Program-made: the position numbers and the translations under genes
Assembly: GCA_013433145.1 (NCBI GenBank)
Contig: CM024171.1
Coordinates: forward strand, 11,408,065-11,472,064
DNA length: 64,000 nt
Reading direction: 5' to 3'
From: Ascaris suum
Lineage: Eukaryota > Nematoda > Chromadorea > Rhabditida > Ascarididae
Shown: positions 45,786-59,290 of the stretch, one piece after another
Layout: each line of letters begins with the position of its first letter
How positions within the stretch are numbered: position 1 is the first letter of the stretch
The notes under the pieces: model-generated
What the model was told of the DNA's origin: nothing
Database searches by the model: none
What the model saw: only the letters and a program-made list of their open reading frames with translations

Positions 45786-48700
45786 TGCTAACTTGCCCCT
45801 AGAGATTTACTCAACTTTTACTGAACATAAGCTGATATTCGTTACTGATCGCCGTGTTGAGACGCATATGTGCAATTTAGTTGCTTTGAAATATTCCTGT
45901 GAAATATGCATGCAAAGCATTTGCTAAACAGCATTTTGTACCGCAACTTGCATCAAAATTAATCCATGAAAACGGAAATATTTGTTAAAATCACTGAAAT
46001 TTTTATCTTCTTATTTAAAGACAGGAAGAAATTTTCTGATTATCTTTCAATAATAATTTAACTCTCAAGCCATTATTGGTCCTAAATGAAAAATTTGATC
46101 ACGCTTTTTATGAATCACTTTTCACCTAGTGCTTTCTTCTAGTTGTTAGATATCTTTAACTTTTCCATGGAACAACTTCCCGCTAGAAAAGTGCAACGGC
46201 TTATGAGGGAATGATTCGTTAATTTGCAGGCACCCACAGCAAAGTTATGAATCGAGCGCGGCCACTTCATATTTCATGACGAAAAACTTTATAGCGCTAA
46301 TCCGTTCTATACTCCTACTATTGTGGTACAAGTTTTAGTGCCAGTCGATTTTTTTTCGATTTTTTATTGACGTATTTGTGAGCAATAAACGTCCGGTTTT
46401 ATTATATGGAAATAAGCACATCATGATTCAGTTTCTTGAGATGCAGCATCAGTTCTGCAGTCGAAATGCACACATATGAGATGCGACTGATCCTTAATCA
46501 TATTTAGTATATTATGTGATTTCGCTTAATATAACCCTATACGTAATGAAGAGTTTATTTGGCATTTTCTTACGCTAATCTCCTAAGGAAAATATTTGTC
46601 TTCATTTGTGGTCACGAAGCAATATCTGGAATTAAAATTGAACGCTTGAAAATCATACAAGAATTTAATCACCACAAATACTCGTTTTATATTTAGAACA
46701 ATGAGCTGAACAAATTTAGAACAATAAAAAAAAACTCTACAAAAGCATCATTAGAACACTGAAATACTAAGGAACTCGAGATCGGTGCGCCTTCTCTCAG
46801 GCTCTAATCTTTCGTTTTATATACGATCTTTAAGGTGCTTTGCTTACACAGCACCTATGAGGTGTTTCTATTATTTTGAACGAAAATAAACGAAAATTTG
46901 CCAATTGGAAAATAGTCGATACAATAGATATATTCACTCATTGTCCAATATTATTTAGCATTAATAAGTGAGTAAATGATTTTGAGGCGATTATTCGTTT
47001 CGTTTTCCTTCTTCGTTTTCCTCATCTGATTTGTAACAACTCCTAAGCTGCTTTTTCTTAGAAAGGAAATTGAATTCACATTTACGATCCTAAAAAGGCG
47101 GTATCCATTTCCGCAATGCTTATGATGAGCACATTAAAAATAATATGCTATTGAAAGGAAAAAAAATGAAATTCAAATTGCCGATTAGTAACAAACGGTT
47201 TTTTTTTGAATTGATTACGTTGGGATAATTACCATAATTAGATTCGAATCTGCTTATATAATGTCGTATATTGAAATCTTAGTGCAAATTTCGACTAGAA
47301 CAATCGATTGCAATGTTGAGTCAACGATTCTTTTCAATAATTAATGAGGAATAGATAGAGTAAGATGCGATGAGATGGCCACTATACATATTCATCAATG
47401 CGGCGATATGATCTTCTTGACGAGAAACGGAAGGATTTTATGCTTTTAAAATATATTTCGAAATTGAACACTTCTTGATGAACGTCTCCGCTCTCTAGTA
47501 ATTTAATTATGGAATATAACAACGATATCGTTTCACATTCCCAGACTAGATATATTTGTTATATCACTGTATATAAAGTATATTTTCATCCTCTCTTTAC
47601 ATTTCGTATAATTCGCATTCATTATCGATAAAAACTATTTAATATGGAACATACGTTTAAAGTCTTTTTTTTTGTTTTGCTCGCATCGTAGGCTTCTAAA
47701 GGAAATAAAGTGACACTGAATAATGTACGATACATTTATCTTAATGTAAATTTAAAAAAAAAGAGGAAGTAGATGCGGCGATATTTGCATCTACAAATTA
47801 CAACATTCGCTTTGAATCATGAGATTGTTTTGCTCGGCGTTGTTTACAACTGTCTGTTACAAACACAAATAGATACTTTTTGTCGTATTAGTATATTTTT
47901 GAGGAACCTATCGAATCATAATGAAGCATCTTTAAAAACTAGTCTAATGTAGGTGAATTTGAGATAAAAACACATCTAGACTAAGAATATATTTATCAAA
48001 AACTGCTGCACGCAGATTGTTAGAAAATCTCATCTACAAATGCATTATTTGCTATGGCGCACATTGACCGTAGATGCTCTTGCTAATTTTTGCAAGTATT
48101 TAAATGCAATTCAATGTTTATAGTTCTCTATGGAATTTCTACTTCGTTGGATTTTATAGATTCGAGAATTGCTTGGCATCAAAATAACGAGTAACTAATG
48201 TTGAAATGCTGCACGTTCAGCTATTTAAAATGTGGATCGAATAAGCCCAGCAATTCACCTGCTGTAGGTAACTGTGGAGAACTTTTATTAAGCGAACGCT
48301 ATGCTGTGTTGTATAGCCGCTATCAAATGAGGTGCAAGAAAAATTGCATTTCACTTGAGAGGGTGAAGTCAGTTGCAATTCGATCTATTTGCACATGATG
48401 AAGTATCTTGAAGTGCAATATTATAAACATATTCCTTATATCTTTCTTTCCCATTAACACCTCATATAGCTGAACCATCCTTACATCATATTCTTTTGCA
48501 ATCAACAACGAACGTTGATTATTTCCTGCTCGGGTTCTTTGCAGCGTTGAGCGCCCTTCGTCAACCACAGTGCTGCGAGGAAGAAATTCACTATTGGTGC
48601 AATTCTTTTGAACTCTGAGTTCAAAACAGAAATCACCCTATGAAATAGTGGTGGATGTCGGTTATGAACCTAATACCACGAACTCGGTTAAAACCAGACA

Positions 48701-50106
48701 AGCTTCGCAGGTGTCAACTGATTACCGACCAAACACATTCAGTAAACGCTGAGCCTCGATTGCAACCGAAACCAGAAAAAATCAACCGTGTTTCGGCAAT
48801 GAAAAGTATAGAAATCTCGTTTTCCTGCCTATATTCGATCAGATGATTGCTATATTGCTCAGCAAAGAAATTTCGGTTTTTGGCTACTAAATTCGATTAT
48901 ACTATTAACTGTATGTTCTTCATCACTATTAAGCAGTTAAGCGAATAGTTAGCGCCTTATTAAATTCTTCCAAAAATAGTTCCGTTCAAATGTACAGTAT
49001 CCATCAATTACAGTAACAAAGAGAGTTTGTAGTTTTTTCAACGCATTGCATGCGGTAATGTCTTCTATTCACTAAATAAATCAAAAAGTTCTTGTCAAAT
49101 AGGAACCGAATAGGAAAAAGCAAAAGTCGATGAAGTACCAGCGTCGTTGAATCTACAGCAGTACTCGAAAGATGTTTGCAAAGCACATATCGGCCTCCTT
49201 TGTGTGCAGTGTAAATATCATTCCGCTACAGGTGTTCTACTTTCATCGCACTATTTCATCAATAAAGTACTCAGTGCTATACCTTTGGTTTAATGTTTTT
49301 AATGTTATCGAGACTTCAGTTTTGTTGTTTTCTATTCGTTTAGAAAAACTATGAGAAGTTATAGCAGCAAAAAGTGGTATAGCTTTCAGAAAAAACTTCA
49401 TAGCTGCAATTGCCTAAGGCAATATTTGTTTCTCGTCTCGTATGAAGATGGCAACTACATGCGCGTCGAAGTGATTTTAGTGCTTGAAGTTCAAATGTTC
49501 AAAGATATATTGTCTTTAATCAGCAAGTATCACAAAGGAACGCTATTTTCTTATAAATGGTTTCCTTGACGAATCATTGGAAAATCCATGCCAATTCATC
49601 GAGACTATTGTCGTTCTCATGTGCTAGAGATTTTTTGATTCGAGACTGAAATAGAAACTCATTGATCAAAAGATACTGAACACCACGATATTGTAGAATA
49701 GATATGCAAAACACTCTAATTTCCTACATTTAGCATAAATAGAACAAAGTTAATTAAGCAACCTAGGCAGAAATATTTTCAACAGTGGTGTATTTCAAAA
49801 TGATATCTATTTAATGAATAAATAAACCTTGATAAAAAACACCTTGAAATGATTTAATAAATATGCCATTTCAAGTTGTTTAATGAATGTAGGCAAACAA
49901 TTAAATAAACTTCGCTTACTAAACGTTATGATCCACAATTCTGCGGGATTTCTACAATTCACAGCATGACAACGGATTTGTCTCATTCATTCATTGTACA
50001 TCGTCGGCGCAAAACAATCGCAGGTCATTCTTGCAATACAAAGCTAGCCATATTCTTGTACTAGCACATTTCAAAGAAGAAAGAAAAGTGAGAAACTAAT
50101 TCTTAC
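45786..50106. other. Region between the Cys-rich locus and kinase 2; 3' part of kinase 2 expected here
   Basis: Kinase 2 leaves its last certain exon with an open phase-0 donor at 50107, so its terminal exon(s) should be in this stretch. One candidate is 48485-48572. Otherwise I see AT-rich DNA and short open frames without domains. Confidence 0.5.
48485..48572 (-). CDS. Candidate tail exon of kinase 2
   Basis: Minus-strand segment bounded by a good acceptor (cctcgcag|CACTG) and a good donor (TATGAT|gtaagg). In its open frame it reads TVVDEGRSTLQRTRAGNNQR then SLLIAKEYD. Its incoming phase (2) does not match the phase-0 exit of kinase 2 exon 9, so an extra exon would be needed between. A weakly similar short exon ending KYD is found 3' of kinase 3 (62231-62272), which gives some support. 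Confidence 0.28.
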
Positions 50107-53100
50107 TTTAGAGATGTCACCATATTGCCAATCGAATTTGCCTTCAAGTGTGATATTCCTCTTTTCTGCTGCTTTTCGTAGCATTGTTCTAATGAACGCA
50201 TAATCAGGTGTGCTCGGATAATCCAACGAATCAACATACTGTATTATTCTATGAATTTCTTCGGGTAACGCCGAAACCGTTCGCGAATCTGAATTTTTTT
50301 CTTTATTGTCCGATTTAGTGCACAATTAAACAATCATCTATGATGTTAGGCAATAAGCCGCTGTAATGTTTAGCGATTATAGAAAATGAATACATGAAAG
50401 TGGCAAAAGCATGCCATCTGGATTTTCGCATAGAAAATTTTTCTCTGCCGTAAAATTTTGAGACTCTATGGCTTATTTCATACGAATAAAAGCCACAGTT
50501 TTTTTTTTTGCTTCCATTTTCAAAAATTTGGAAAGAGTATTAATTTTCTCCTTTGCATTGTAATATATGAAATCGCTAAGTAATACGTGTGAAACTTATT
50601 TAAAGACAACGCAAAATGGTGGGAATTAAGTGTACGTAATTTCAAAGCATATTCTGAAGCTGAAGAAATGCAGATAATCAACACGAAAATGTTATAGATG
50701 ATTAAAAATTTGTTTATTTCTTTCTTGCATAGTCAAAATGGAATTAATAGCCGAATTAGCGAAAAGAGCGAATTTGATTTGCTGATAGATAAATCGTTGA
50801 TTGCGACGGAAAAAATATTAGATATTATGAGTTAAGGTCGGCGAGCTTCAATGTTTTCTATCCATCAAGCATTTCCACACACTATATTTGAACTTGAACC
50901 TCAACATTCCCACTAAAAAATTTCTTAGCGCCATTTCAAATTTATAAAAGAGAAGGGAAAAACAGTCGATTTGAACCGAATAGTTTTGGGGGGCCAAATT
51001 TAAATGATGAGGCGAAGCACGATCAACGGCCCGAACATCAAAGGCCGCTATCAATTTCTAATGCTGTAAGCGTATTATAACTTCTCAACGTTCTGACGTT
51101 TACTATTTAAACCTGTAGAATCGGCGAACTTGAAACTTTCTGTATCAAACTATAGTAGTGAGGTAACGCAATGGATACTGCAAGAATATCCTAGAATTCA
51201 TGAATAGATTTACATATAGCAGCAAATTCGGAAGTAATTTTCAACTACTTTAGATCGATGGCAAATTCAAAGCCCTATAGGAAGATGTGAGAAAGTTTAC
51301 ATTTTCCAGCAAAGAGATGCCCTTTCTCAATGCAAACTGCATGTCTATCCTTCATTCTTGACCAAGTAAGTGCGTTCTTATAATCGGTGAATTCGAGGAA
51401 CACATATATCCACGATTCCAAATCATCCCTTCGACATTGCTCTTTTTGATAGTGGCAGTTTCGCGACGCGTATCGAATCGTACCCAGAAATCCGACTTTT
51501 TCTCTTGGCAATCTAAACTACTTAAGTCATTCAACTAGTAAATTAATTGAAATCACTTTATGAAGTGTCCATCGGGAAAATATAGGTTTGCTGAGGTCTC
51601 CTACTCACGATCCTTATAATACTGTTACTAATAGCAAACTTGAATTGTTAGTAGTTGCATGTGTCTATGTGTTTGCTCCTGAATAGACGTTAATCGGACA
51701 GTTGCCCATGAGAATGCATGATCAACATTGCGATGTATGGCAATATCAAATAAAGTTGTGAAGATATTGCGATTTTTTTTTGCATGAAGGATGGATGCTT
51801 GAAGGTAAGGACAAAATGGCTTGAAAATCATGAAAAAATCAGATTAGCTGAAAGGTGAAATAGAGTGAACGAATTTGAGTGCCGCAGCAAAACAAATCCG
51901 CATCGAGAATATTTCAATGACGATTACCTTTTTTTTTCGACGAGAAGGAGGAAGGGAAAGAGGTGAACATTCATTTCTTTCTTGCTAAAATATTCACTTT
52001 ACCGCATATGTCAAGTAAGGTTTGAGCTCATTAAACGCCTTGGTTGGCAACTATCGGATTGTTGCCAACTTAGCATAAACCCTATGCGGATATTTTCTTA
52101 TACAATTAATATAACCAACAAACCTGATAGCTTTACTCCCTTTTATCGTGTATTTTCTGGCAATACCAAAATCCAATAAGAAAACTGTTTCTGCATAATC
52201 ATTAAGTCCCATTGTAAAATTCTGTGGTTTAATATCTCGATGAATATATCCGATTTCATGCAAATCACAAATGCTATCGACCGTTTGTAAGGCAAGTTTT
52301 ATGCTGGTACGGAAGCTATAAAAATAATTCGATTTTTTTTTTTTTTGCAAATTGTTGCATGAGATATCAATATTACTTTTTTAAAATTAGACTTAAATAT
52401 TTGCTTATACTAATTGCACAAGATAAACCTAAAATTCTGACCGCAAATACAACATATATATTCCGCCAATATTTGTGATGGCCGCATTTTGTGAAGACGT
52501 ATTGAAAAGTATAGAATTCGTTACGATTGAAAATAATACAGCAAAATACTTTCTAGCGGCAAGAAAACGATCGAAAAGTTATGATACAAATATTGTTAAG
52601 TTATAGTTATAAGGTATCAGAAAAAGAAGAGCTATTAGGTGTTTATGGGATCGCAAACGTTTCTCAAATACAAATCGGGCATGCATAACAAAAATAATAA
52701 AACTTTTTTTTTGGGTAGAAGCCATATAATTTTTAGCCGATTCATCAAGAAGCATAAATGATGAAACGGGAAGAGTCAATGAGAGGGTTCATCGATTACG
52801 CTTAAACATTGCTAAAGTTTTATTCCATCCGGGTGTTTAATTGATTTTATGCGCGAGCATAAGAGGAATTTCCGCTTATTATTTGTCAATCTATTATCGA
52901 GTTTTGTTAAAATTTCTCCGTTATCATTCACTATTATTATTTTTCCCTAATGTCTCTCCTTTATTCTATTCGATCAAATCATTTCAAATAATTTGAATAC
53001 AGCTGATATACTGAGATGCATTTATTAAAACTATAGAAATAAAAGAAAAATAATTGAAGCTATGATGCGAAATTTCACGTTTGCGCGAACGTTATGCAAA

Positions 53101-56100
53101 TGTTGGTCTTCAATCGGCTCATAGTTTCCGATAATAGTAATAGGTTACTACCTGAAGCGACGCTCGGGCATATCTTTTTGTATACGATCAAGACTTCGAC
53201 CAACGAGTTGCATCACGATAAATTTGAATTTTTCAGTTCGACCTGGAACTACTAATCTGTGCGTACTATTTGGGAGCAGAAGCGATAAGATATTGCTGAT
53301 GTTGTATAATTTGCATGAAGCAACACTATCAAGTGGTCAAAAGATGTCAGCTACAGCACAATATGAAGTCTTATCGCAAACTCAAAAATTTATGAATAAT
53401 TGATCAATACATATTCATAATCAGTGCAAAATGAGCCGCTGTTTGGGTGGCTATTGAAGAGCTAATAATAGTCGAGGTGTGATTTGTAGTTTTCGGGATC
53501 TTATTGGATTGGGACGTGCAAAGAAGAAGGTCCCTTGTTGAGGAAGAGGCATGTAGCTCGAGGGAGAATGGGTTCAATTGAAGGAATTCATAATTCTTTC
53601 GCCGTGAAATATTATCTGCTCCCTTGCATGCGTTAAACCTGAGAATGATTATAGGTACAATATGGATTTTCCAATCCATTAAACATCTTCTCAAGAAGAG
53701 CAAGGTCGTGTTAAATCGGACTACAAATCGAAGTGAATGCTGAAGCTGGATGATATTGGCCTGACATCTTTAAAGCACCGCTATTGTCACTGTATTTAAC
53801 GCAGCTTTTTTCACGTTCGAATTGAACGATTTGACGATGCGGGATCGTTGAGCTCTTTGCCATTACAGCAGAAATTGTACCGCAAATGAGTTTTCATGAA
53901 GCTTTCTAATAAGCATCACAAGAGATAGCTTTTTTTTAAAGCGATGATTGACCATCTGGATCTTCAGTAGCCAGAAGCTGACTAAGATGTGCTAAATTGC
54001 CTCAGACACTTCTGATTTTGAATGAATCTCTTCATTGCCACGTTTTTTTTTTTGCTTGAGAGCAAATATATTCGCATCTTTCGATGCTATAGTTCGGTTG
54101 TGGACAATTATGGCATCCGCCAGATGCTCTTCTTTTGGACATTTGTTACCACCAGAAGGGCACTGGCGCAGCTTTGCTGTTCCGGTTCAGATAGCTTTTC
54201 TGCCTCACGCACACTTTTTTCTACACAGCCATTCAAACATAGTTCTTCGTCATTATTTCCCATAACGGACTGGAACGTTGGAACCGCTGAGCACATACCC
54301 TTCTCTCCGCACTTTGCTCCACAAAACGCCTTCTCATTAAGTGGCGAATCACTTTTTGTATTTTTGAGTTTTGAGAATTGCGAACGAATACTCGTCTGTT
54401 ATTCTCTCTGAGGAGTTGGCCTTCGACCTAATGTTTCTGGCGAGAAAGGATATTCAAATCTTTCCCTAAAATCTACTACTTTGCAGCTGGCTCATTGGTG
54501 GGACACATGTCAAGCAAAATGAAATCTTTAATTAGATGCTTTCGCGTGAAGAAATGAAAGCTGATAGCAAAGACTAAAATCTTATCTCTTCTCAGAATCA
54601 TCATTGCTCATTGATGCGGTGCTGCTATGCGCGTACTCGAATGGTACTTCCTGTTGGCCTAGTGGAAGCAGTTGCGGGAACGAGATTTATCTTTTGCTAG
54701 TGGCTTTAACTTATGTATTTCAGTGTTGTTTGGATAAAACATCAGAATCACGAGATCGCTGGGCTCTTTGAGACCTTTCCACCTCTCCAGATCATCTTTG
54801 CTACCCATCTGCGATTTGAATTCATAATAGCACAAACATCCTTCGACAAAGTTGAATATCTTTTCCTTCAGATAATCCTACTCTAAGGACTTCCTATTCG
54901 GGAAAGCCTTCGCTGGCAGCAACAATATTGACTAGGCTGATATCTGTGTAGAATAACACCTGAGAAATCCTTGACAGCACATAAACCAGCCTAGTCATTC
55001 CTTTCGAGCTTTGAGCTATAATGTATCTCCTGTGGTCTGCTTGCCAAATTTCTCAGCTTGAAATTTGGTAATAGGATTTGGAATCGAAAGCCTCTCAGCG
55101 AGCTTAGCCCAATCATCTGTGCAGATAGACCATCAAGGCTCAGACGAATAGCTTTCAGTCCCTTTTCCTCAACTTTGCAAAGCTGCATGTGGCGCAACAT
55201 TTCTCCTTGAGAGTTCCAGCGACAAAGTGTTAATTCCGACGTCCCGAGGTTTCGTTCAGTTTGAATTTGCCCTTAACGTTGGTCGCCATCAAGTGTGTGA
55301 GGATTACTCTTCCCAGAAACAAAAGAACTTTCCTGGCAGTTTTCTCACTTTAATTCAAAATTTCAACCAAGACGTCATACATGAATTTACCTAAAATCGA
55401 ATTTCCTGAAATCACGGCTTTAAAATATTCTTAGCTTTACAACATGCCAAATCATGCAACCGTAACCCAGCTATTCCGAATTTGGCCATTCACAGTTTTG
55501 AATAATTTAGACATAGTAAATGACGATTTAGACATCTTCATTCAGGAAGGATGAAGTTTCACTGAACCTTTATCCACCATTTCGACGAAATGAAGTCGTT
55601 TCTCTTTCGGTAGCGTTGCACAAATTTGAAGTATAGCCATTTCAACCTAAACATTGGTATTGATGCAATAATTTAAGCGACTATTTTTATGATATGAATC
55701 TTCGCATATGTTTTCAGTTAATATTCGGGCCTTATTGCATCCTATTTAGGCAAAACTCCAGCAATTGACGTAGCTCGACCAAGTCTGAATGATGGTAAAT
55801 AGGCTCGAATTTTGTCTGTGCTAAAAACAATGAAAGCCAAGTAATCGGCCAGGAAATCCTCGCTTATGCAGCTATCATGCGTTGCAATATCAAATGTTTT
55901 TTTTTTTTTGCTGCAGGTTCGTCAGTCAATATATCTTTAACCAACGAAGGTAACATTGACTCTACCACCTTCCCTTTCCCCTTCTTTCCCTCTTTCTCTC
56001 ATTTCCAGCGAAACTTCGGCAATTCCGCCCAAGGCGGCCTCCAACAATGTGTGAAAATAAGGATCTACACCGATGAAGAAATCGTATTTTAGAGCGAGTC

Positions 56101-59100
56101 CATAGAAAATCAGCAGCACCCAACACACACTACATAACTTGCAAGAATCATATTTCACAGCCTTTACTGCACTGCTATAATAGCCATAAACTTTTAAAAA
56201 TTTTGTCAACTTCTAAGAATGTTGGTAGTATCCATCCATATCCATGAAAAGTCTTGTCTCTTTGAAAGTAAGCCTAGAAGATTCGAAGAATATCCTAAGA
56301 CGGCATGTCATAACCATCCCAGAATTGCAGGAGAAGTAGTGAGGTTTTGATTTGGTTGAGTTTCATTCACTACTTATCACAAAAGTAGTTTTTAAGCGGT
56401 GGAATGATCGGCTATGGATTCGATTTATGGAAGCGAGACAAACGAAAGAGCAAGTTCTGAAAGTCTATTTAAACTGTTCGGGTGAATTTTTTACACGAAA
56501 TTTTCCCTGTTAAGTGGAATTAAACATAGAAACCCTGACAAAGGGGACTTTCGATAGTAGTGAGGAGATATTGTTGGAACCCAAAGTGGACAAAGTGGGA
56601 GTGAACGTAATGCATTCACTGCAAATTATCACAGTGGATTTTGAGCTGAAATATGTGGATAATTAAGAAACACACAAAAATTAACGACATGTAGAATATA
56701 AAATTTTCAAAATTCTCTTACTTATTACCTTTAATCTGTTATGGCATTTTGTGTTATCCTCACAATTTTCAGTTTTTAATGCGAACATCTCTTCCTCATT
56801 CCTTTTTATTTTTTCCTGCTCATGTTTTTCCTTCTTGCTCTCTGTCTCTCCATTTTGTTGTTTATTTTTCTGTTGTTCCTTATTATTGCCTTTTTTCTTA
56901 GAATCTTCCTCTTTGCGCTCTATAACCTCTTTATTTTCGTTGTTGAGACGGCGGACTTTATAAACATCACCGAATCCACCAGATCCGAGAAGTTTTACGA
57001 TCTCGTATCTGAAATTATTAATCTATCTGTGTTTCCTTTTTATATTTCATCTCAATATTCAGTTAGAATAAGCATTCAGTAGCTATGTGCGTTATTTTCA
57101 TTTGTTCAGCATTTGTGTTATGACGCTATATTAATTTCAAATAAGCGGAAGTGCCGTATTTGGCAAATGCACAAGTTCTTGTTTTGCTGATTTCCATAAG
57201 ACGCGTAAAAGTAAGGTGTCATACAGTGGGAAAATTGAAGGCTTTTGAGCTGGGAACAAGTAACACTTCGAAGAGGACTTACTATTTAGTTCTTAAGAAT
57301 GCGCAAATTGGCAACTTGCTTTACAAAAAAGCTTCTGAGAATTTATTTGTCCCATCATCTATTTGCCTTCTTATTTCCACATCAGATCTATTATACCGAT
57401 TCATCATCTTTTTGAATACCGCTGGGCATATTCTTGAATAGTCAACAGTCTCATGTCCCAAGTATTGACCCCATAACTGGCTGCTTCCCCATTCCTCCAT
57501 CCTCCACTTTTATTGTCTTTCATAAAAAGCACTAAATGACGCCACTTGTTCTATTCCGCGACGGCATTGACTGTTTTTCAATCATCACCCACAGTTAGGT
57601 ACTAAAGCTGGTAGCCAGATAATGATTAATATCTAAGCAGTTTGCATTCTGAGCAACATCTGAGCAATCTGAGCATTATCTGAGGAATATCTGAGCAATC
57701 TGAGCATTATCTAAGCAATATCTGAGCTAAACATAAGAACTCGCCTATTTTTTTGCGTATTAACAATAGTTTTCAATGGCAATTTCGAGCGATGATCACC
57801 AGTGCTTGATACACGTGAATGCGATGGTGTTTTAGACTTTTTCTTCGATTCATTAGTAATTTTTCCCGTTTGCCCACATTCTTTTTTTCTTTTTATTTCA
57901 CTTTTCTCTGTAGATTTTGGTTTCGCATCGCTTTGTTTCGCTTCCTTATCCTCATGCCTCGCCTATAATCGTTCGTTTATATGATATTGTTTACGTTCAT
58001 AAAATAAACTCTTCGCGTTCAATAAATAAATAAATTCTATTTGGACTTTGCAATTTATTCATCCACAACTTTTAAAGAAAAATGATTTCTATGATTTGAT
58101 TTTTTTTTTCTGCATAATATACTTTCAACTTTTGTTAAGCAATATTCACTCACATTTTTACACGCCTACTTCCTTCAAAATTATGGAGCTGCTAACCTAT
58201 AAAAGTAATGGGAAGACAATAAAATAAATATGCACAATTTCAGTATATATACAATATGAAGCTTTTAAGCACTACGTTAATCAATATTTTTTCAATAGTT
58301 TGCATAATTGTGCGAAATCAGTAGTAGAATTACGCCATACTCTCAAACCCATAAGTCATATAGTGATGCTTTATCTACTTTCGAAGAATTTTACTCACTT
58401 TATCATTCCGGTGATATACGAATATTTGTTACATCGTTTACTAGTACAATGGAAATAGCAACTCTAAGAACCTTAGCTTTGTCGCTAGCTTGCTCATCTT
58501 CATCTTTCTCACTGTCTGACGATTCTGGTAAATGTAGCTTTAAATCCTCTTCATATTTTGATAATTTTGAAAGTCTTTTTGCCGTCAAGCCTAAATTAAT
58601 GAACTTCATGATATCAATAAAATCATTTCACTTTATTTGATGCTTTCTAAATTAAGGTTGCGCCAAGAAAAATGTTCAGACACCAAACTAGGAGCTTAGA
58701 AATTGTGGTACTTCTGAGACTTCAGATCGAGGAGTTTAGTGCATCACTGAGATAGCTGTTAGAATCTGGAAGTGGATCTTGAAAAGCGTTCGAAATTACA
58801 AAACCGGAGCCGGATTTCCTGTGCGTCCGCATTCGTATCAATGTAGAGTGATAAGATCCCTGAGCAGCCACCTATGAGTGCGAATTTTTTTAAAACTTCG
58901 GCTAAAAAGTAGTCAGTCAAAAGCATAAATACGCAAACGCAATGGAATCAGCGTTGACGTGGTATTGTGGTAATTATTTCTGCGAACATCCTCACAAAAA
59001 GGCCTTTCAGTCTCTATAGGTAGTCGGCTGAACAGCATCTGGGTAGCATCTGTCAAAATCCAACTTGCAATTTCAAGCAACTTCCAGATTTTTATAAGTT

Positions 59101-59290
59101 CGTTAGAATTAGCTGAACTGGATTGAATATTGATAAACTCGAGACGTTGAAACTTGAGTTTCTATGGAATCCGTACAATTCGCTTACATTTAGTATTACG
59201 TTTTCTTCTTGAGCCTCCAGTCGATCTATTAGATTTGGAACCGCCGGTCGATTTAGTGCTCACGGTCGACTTATGGTCTCCAAATTTCAT
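50107..59290 (-). CDS. Kinase 2: TTBK-like CK1 kinase with basic N-terminal extension and large charged N-lobe insertion
   Basis: Exons (minus): 59290-59188, 58590-58472, 57962-57733, 57008-56729, 55646-55568, 53242-53152, 52315-52124, 51512-51301, 50288-50107. They join in phase into 496 codons, then an open donor. Residues 1-151 are a Ser/Thr/Lys-rich, mostly disordered-looking extension (MKFGDHKSTVSTKSTGG, acidic HLPESSDSEKDEDEQ, basic EIKRKKE...). The kinase domain begins YEIVKLLGSGGFGDVYKV. About 55 residues of Lys, Glu, Gln and Asn then precede the ATP lysine in MFALKTE (K about 229). Next come VEMAILQICATLPKEKR (alpha C), FKFIVMQLVGRSL, HRDIKPQNF (Asp about 328), [21 protein letters not shown]...[15 protein letters not shown], and LPEEIHRIIQYVDSLDYP ending FDW. 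All catalytic motifs are intact. The ATG is the first after an in-frame stop. The least certain junction is the exon 3 donor (CTTAT|gtttag). It was chosen because it alone restores phase. The C-terminal end is incomplete. Introns hold decayed coding-like DNA (see 54061-55200). Confidence 0.87.
53243..55567 (-). pseudogene. Decayed coding-like patches inside a kinase 2 intron
   Basis: This intron is less AT-rich than most introns here. On the minus strand it has three patches with protein-like composition. At 55004-55165 a frame reads LKAIRLSLDGL, then after a one-base shift TDDWAKLAERLSIPNP and ITKFQAEKFGKQTTGDTL; the pattern D-W-x-x-L-A-x-x-L resembles a death domain of the UNC-5/ankyrin class. 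At 54670-54873 about 65 codons are open (KEKIFNFVEGCLCYYEFKSQ ... EPSDLVILMFYPNN). At 54085-54180 a frame reads LRQCPSGGNKCPKEEHLADA, faintly like a thrombospondin type-1 repeat. Stops and shifts interrupt them, and the order does not match a single known receptor. They are probably remnants of an older gene or an inserted copy; the death-domain call is tentative. Confidence 0.38.
57646..57727. repeat. Short degenerate tandem repeat (atctgagca family)
   Basis: The words atctgagcaat, ctgagcattat and aatatctgagcaatctgagc alternate about six to seven times in 80 bp, just inside the intron after kinase 2 exon 3 (donor at 57732). Confidence 0.8.

Noticed and set aside
54022..54411. 129-codon plus-strand frame
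   Set aside because: No domain, and it is antisense to the coding-like minus-strand patches in the kinase 2 intron; probably open because of them.
56751..57082. Plus-strand Leu/Phe/Ser-rich frames that look like membrane segments
   Set aside because: They are the antisense of the Lys/Glu-rich kinase 2 exon 4; the apparent hydrophobic stretch is a complement artefact.
57151..57441. 96-codon plus-strand frame in the kinase 2 exon 3 - exon 4 intron
   Set aside because: No domain; also tested the minus strand here for a linking exon (NMPSGIQKDDES), but its phases do not fit the kinase model.
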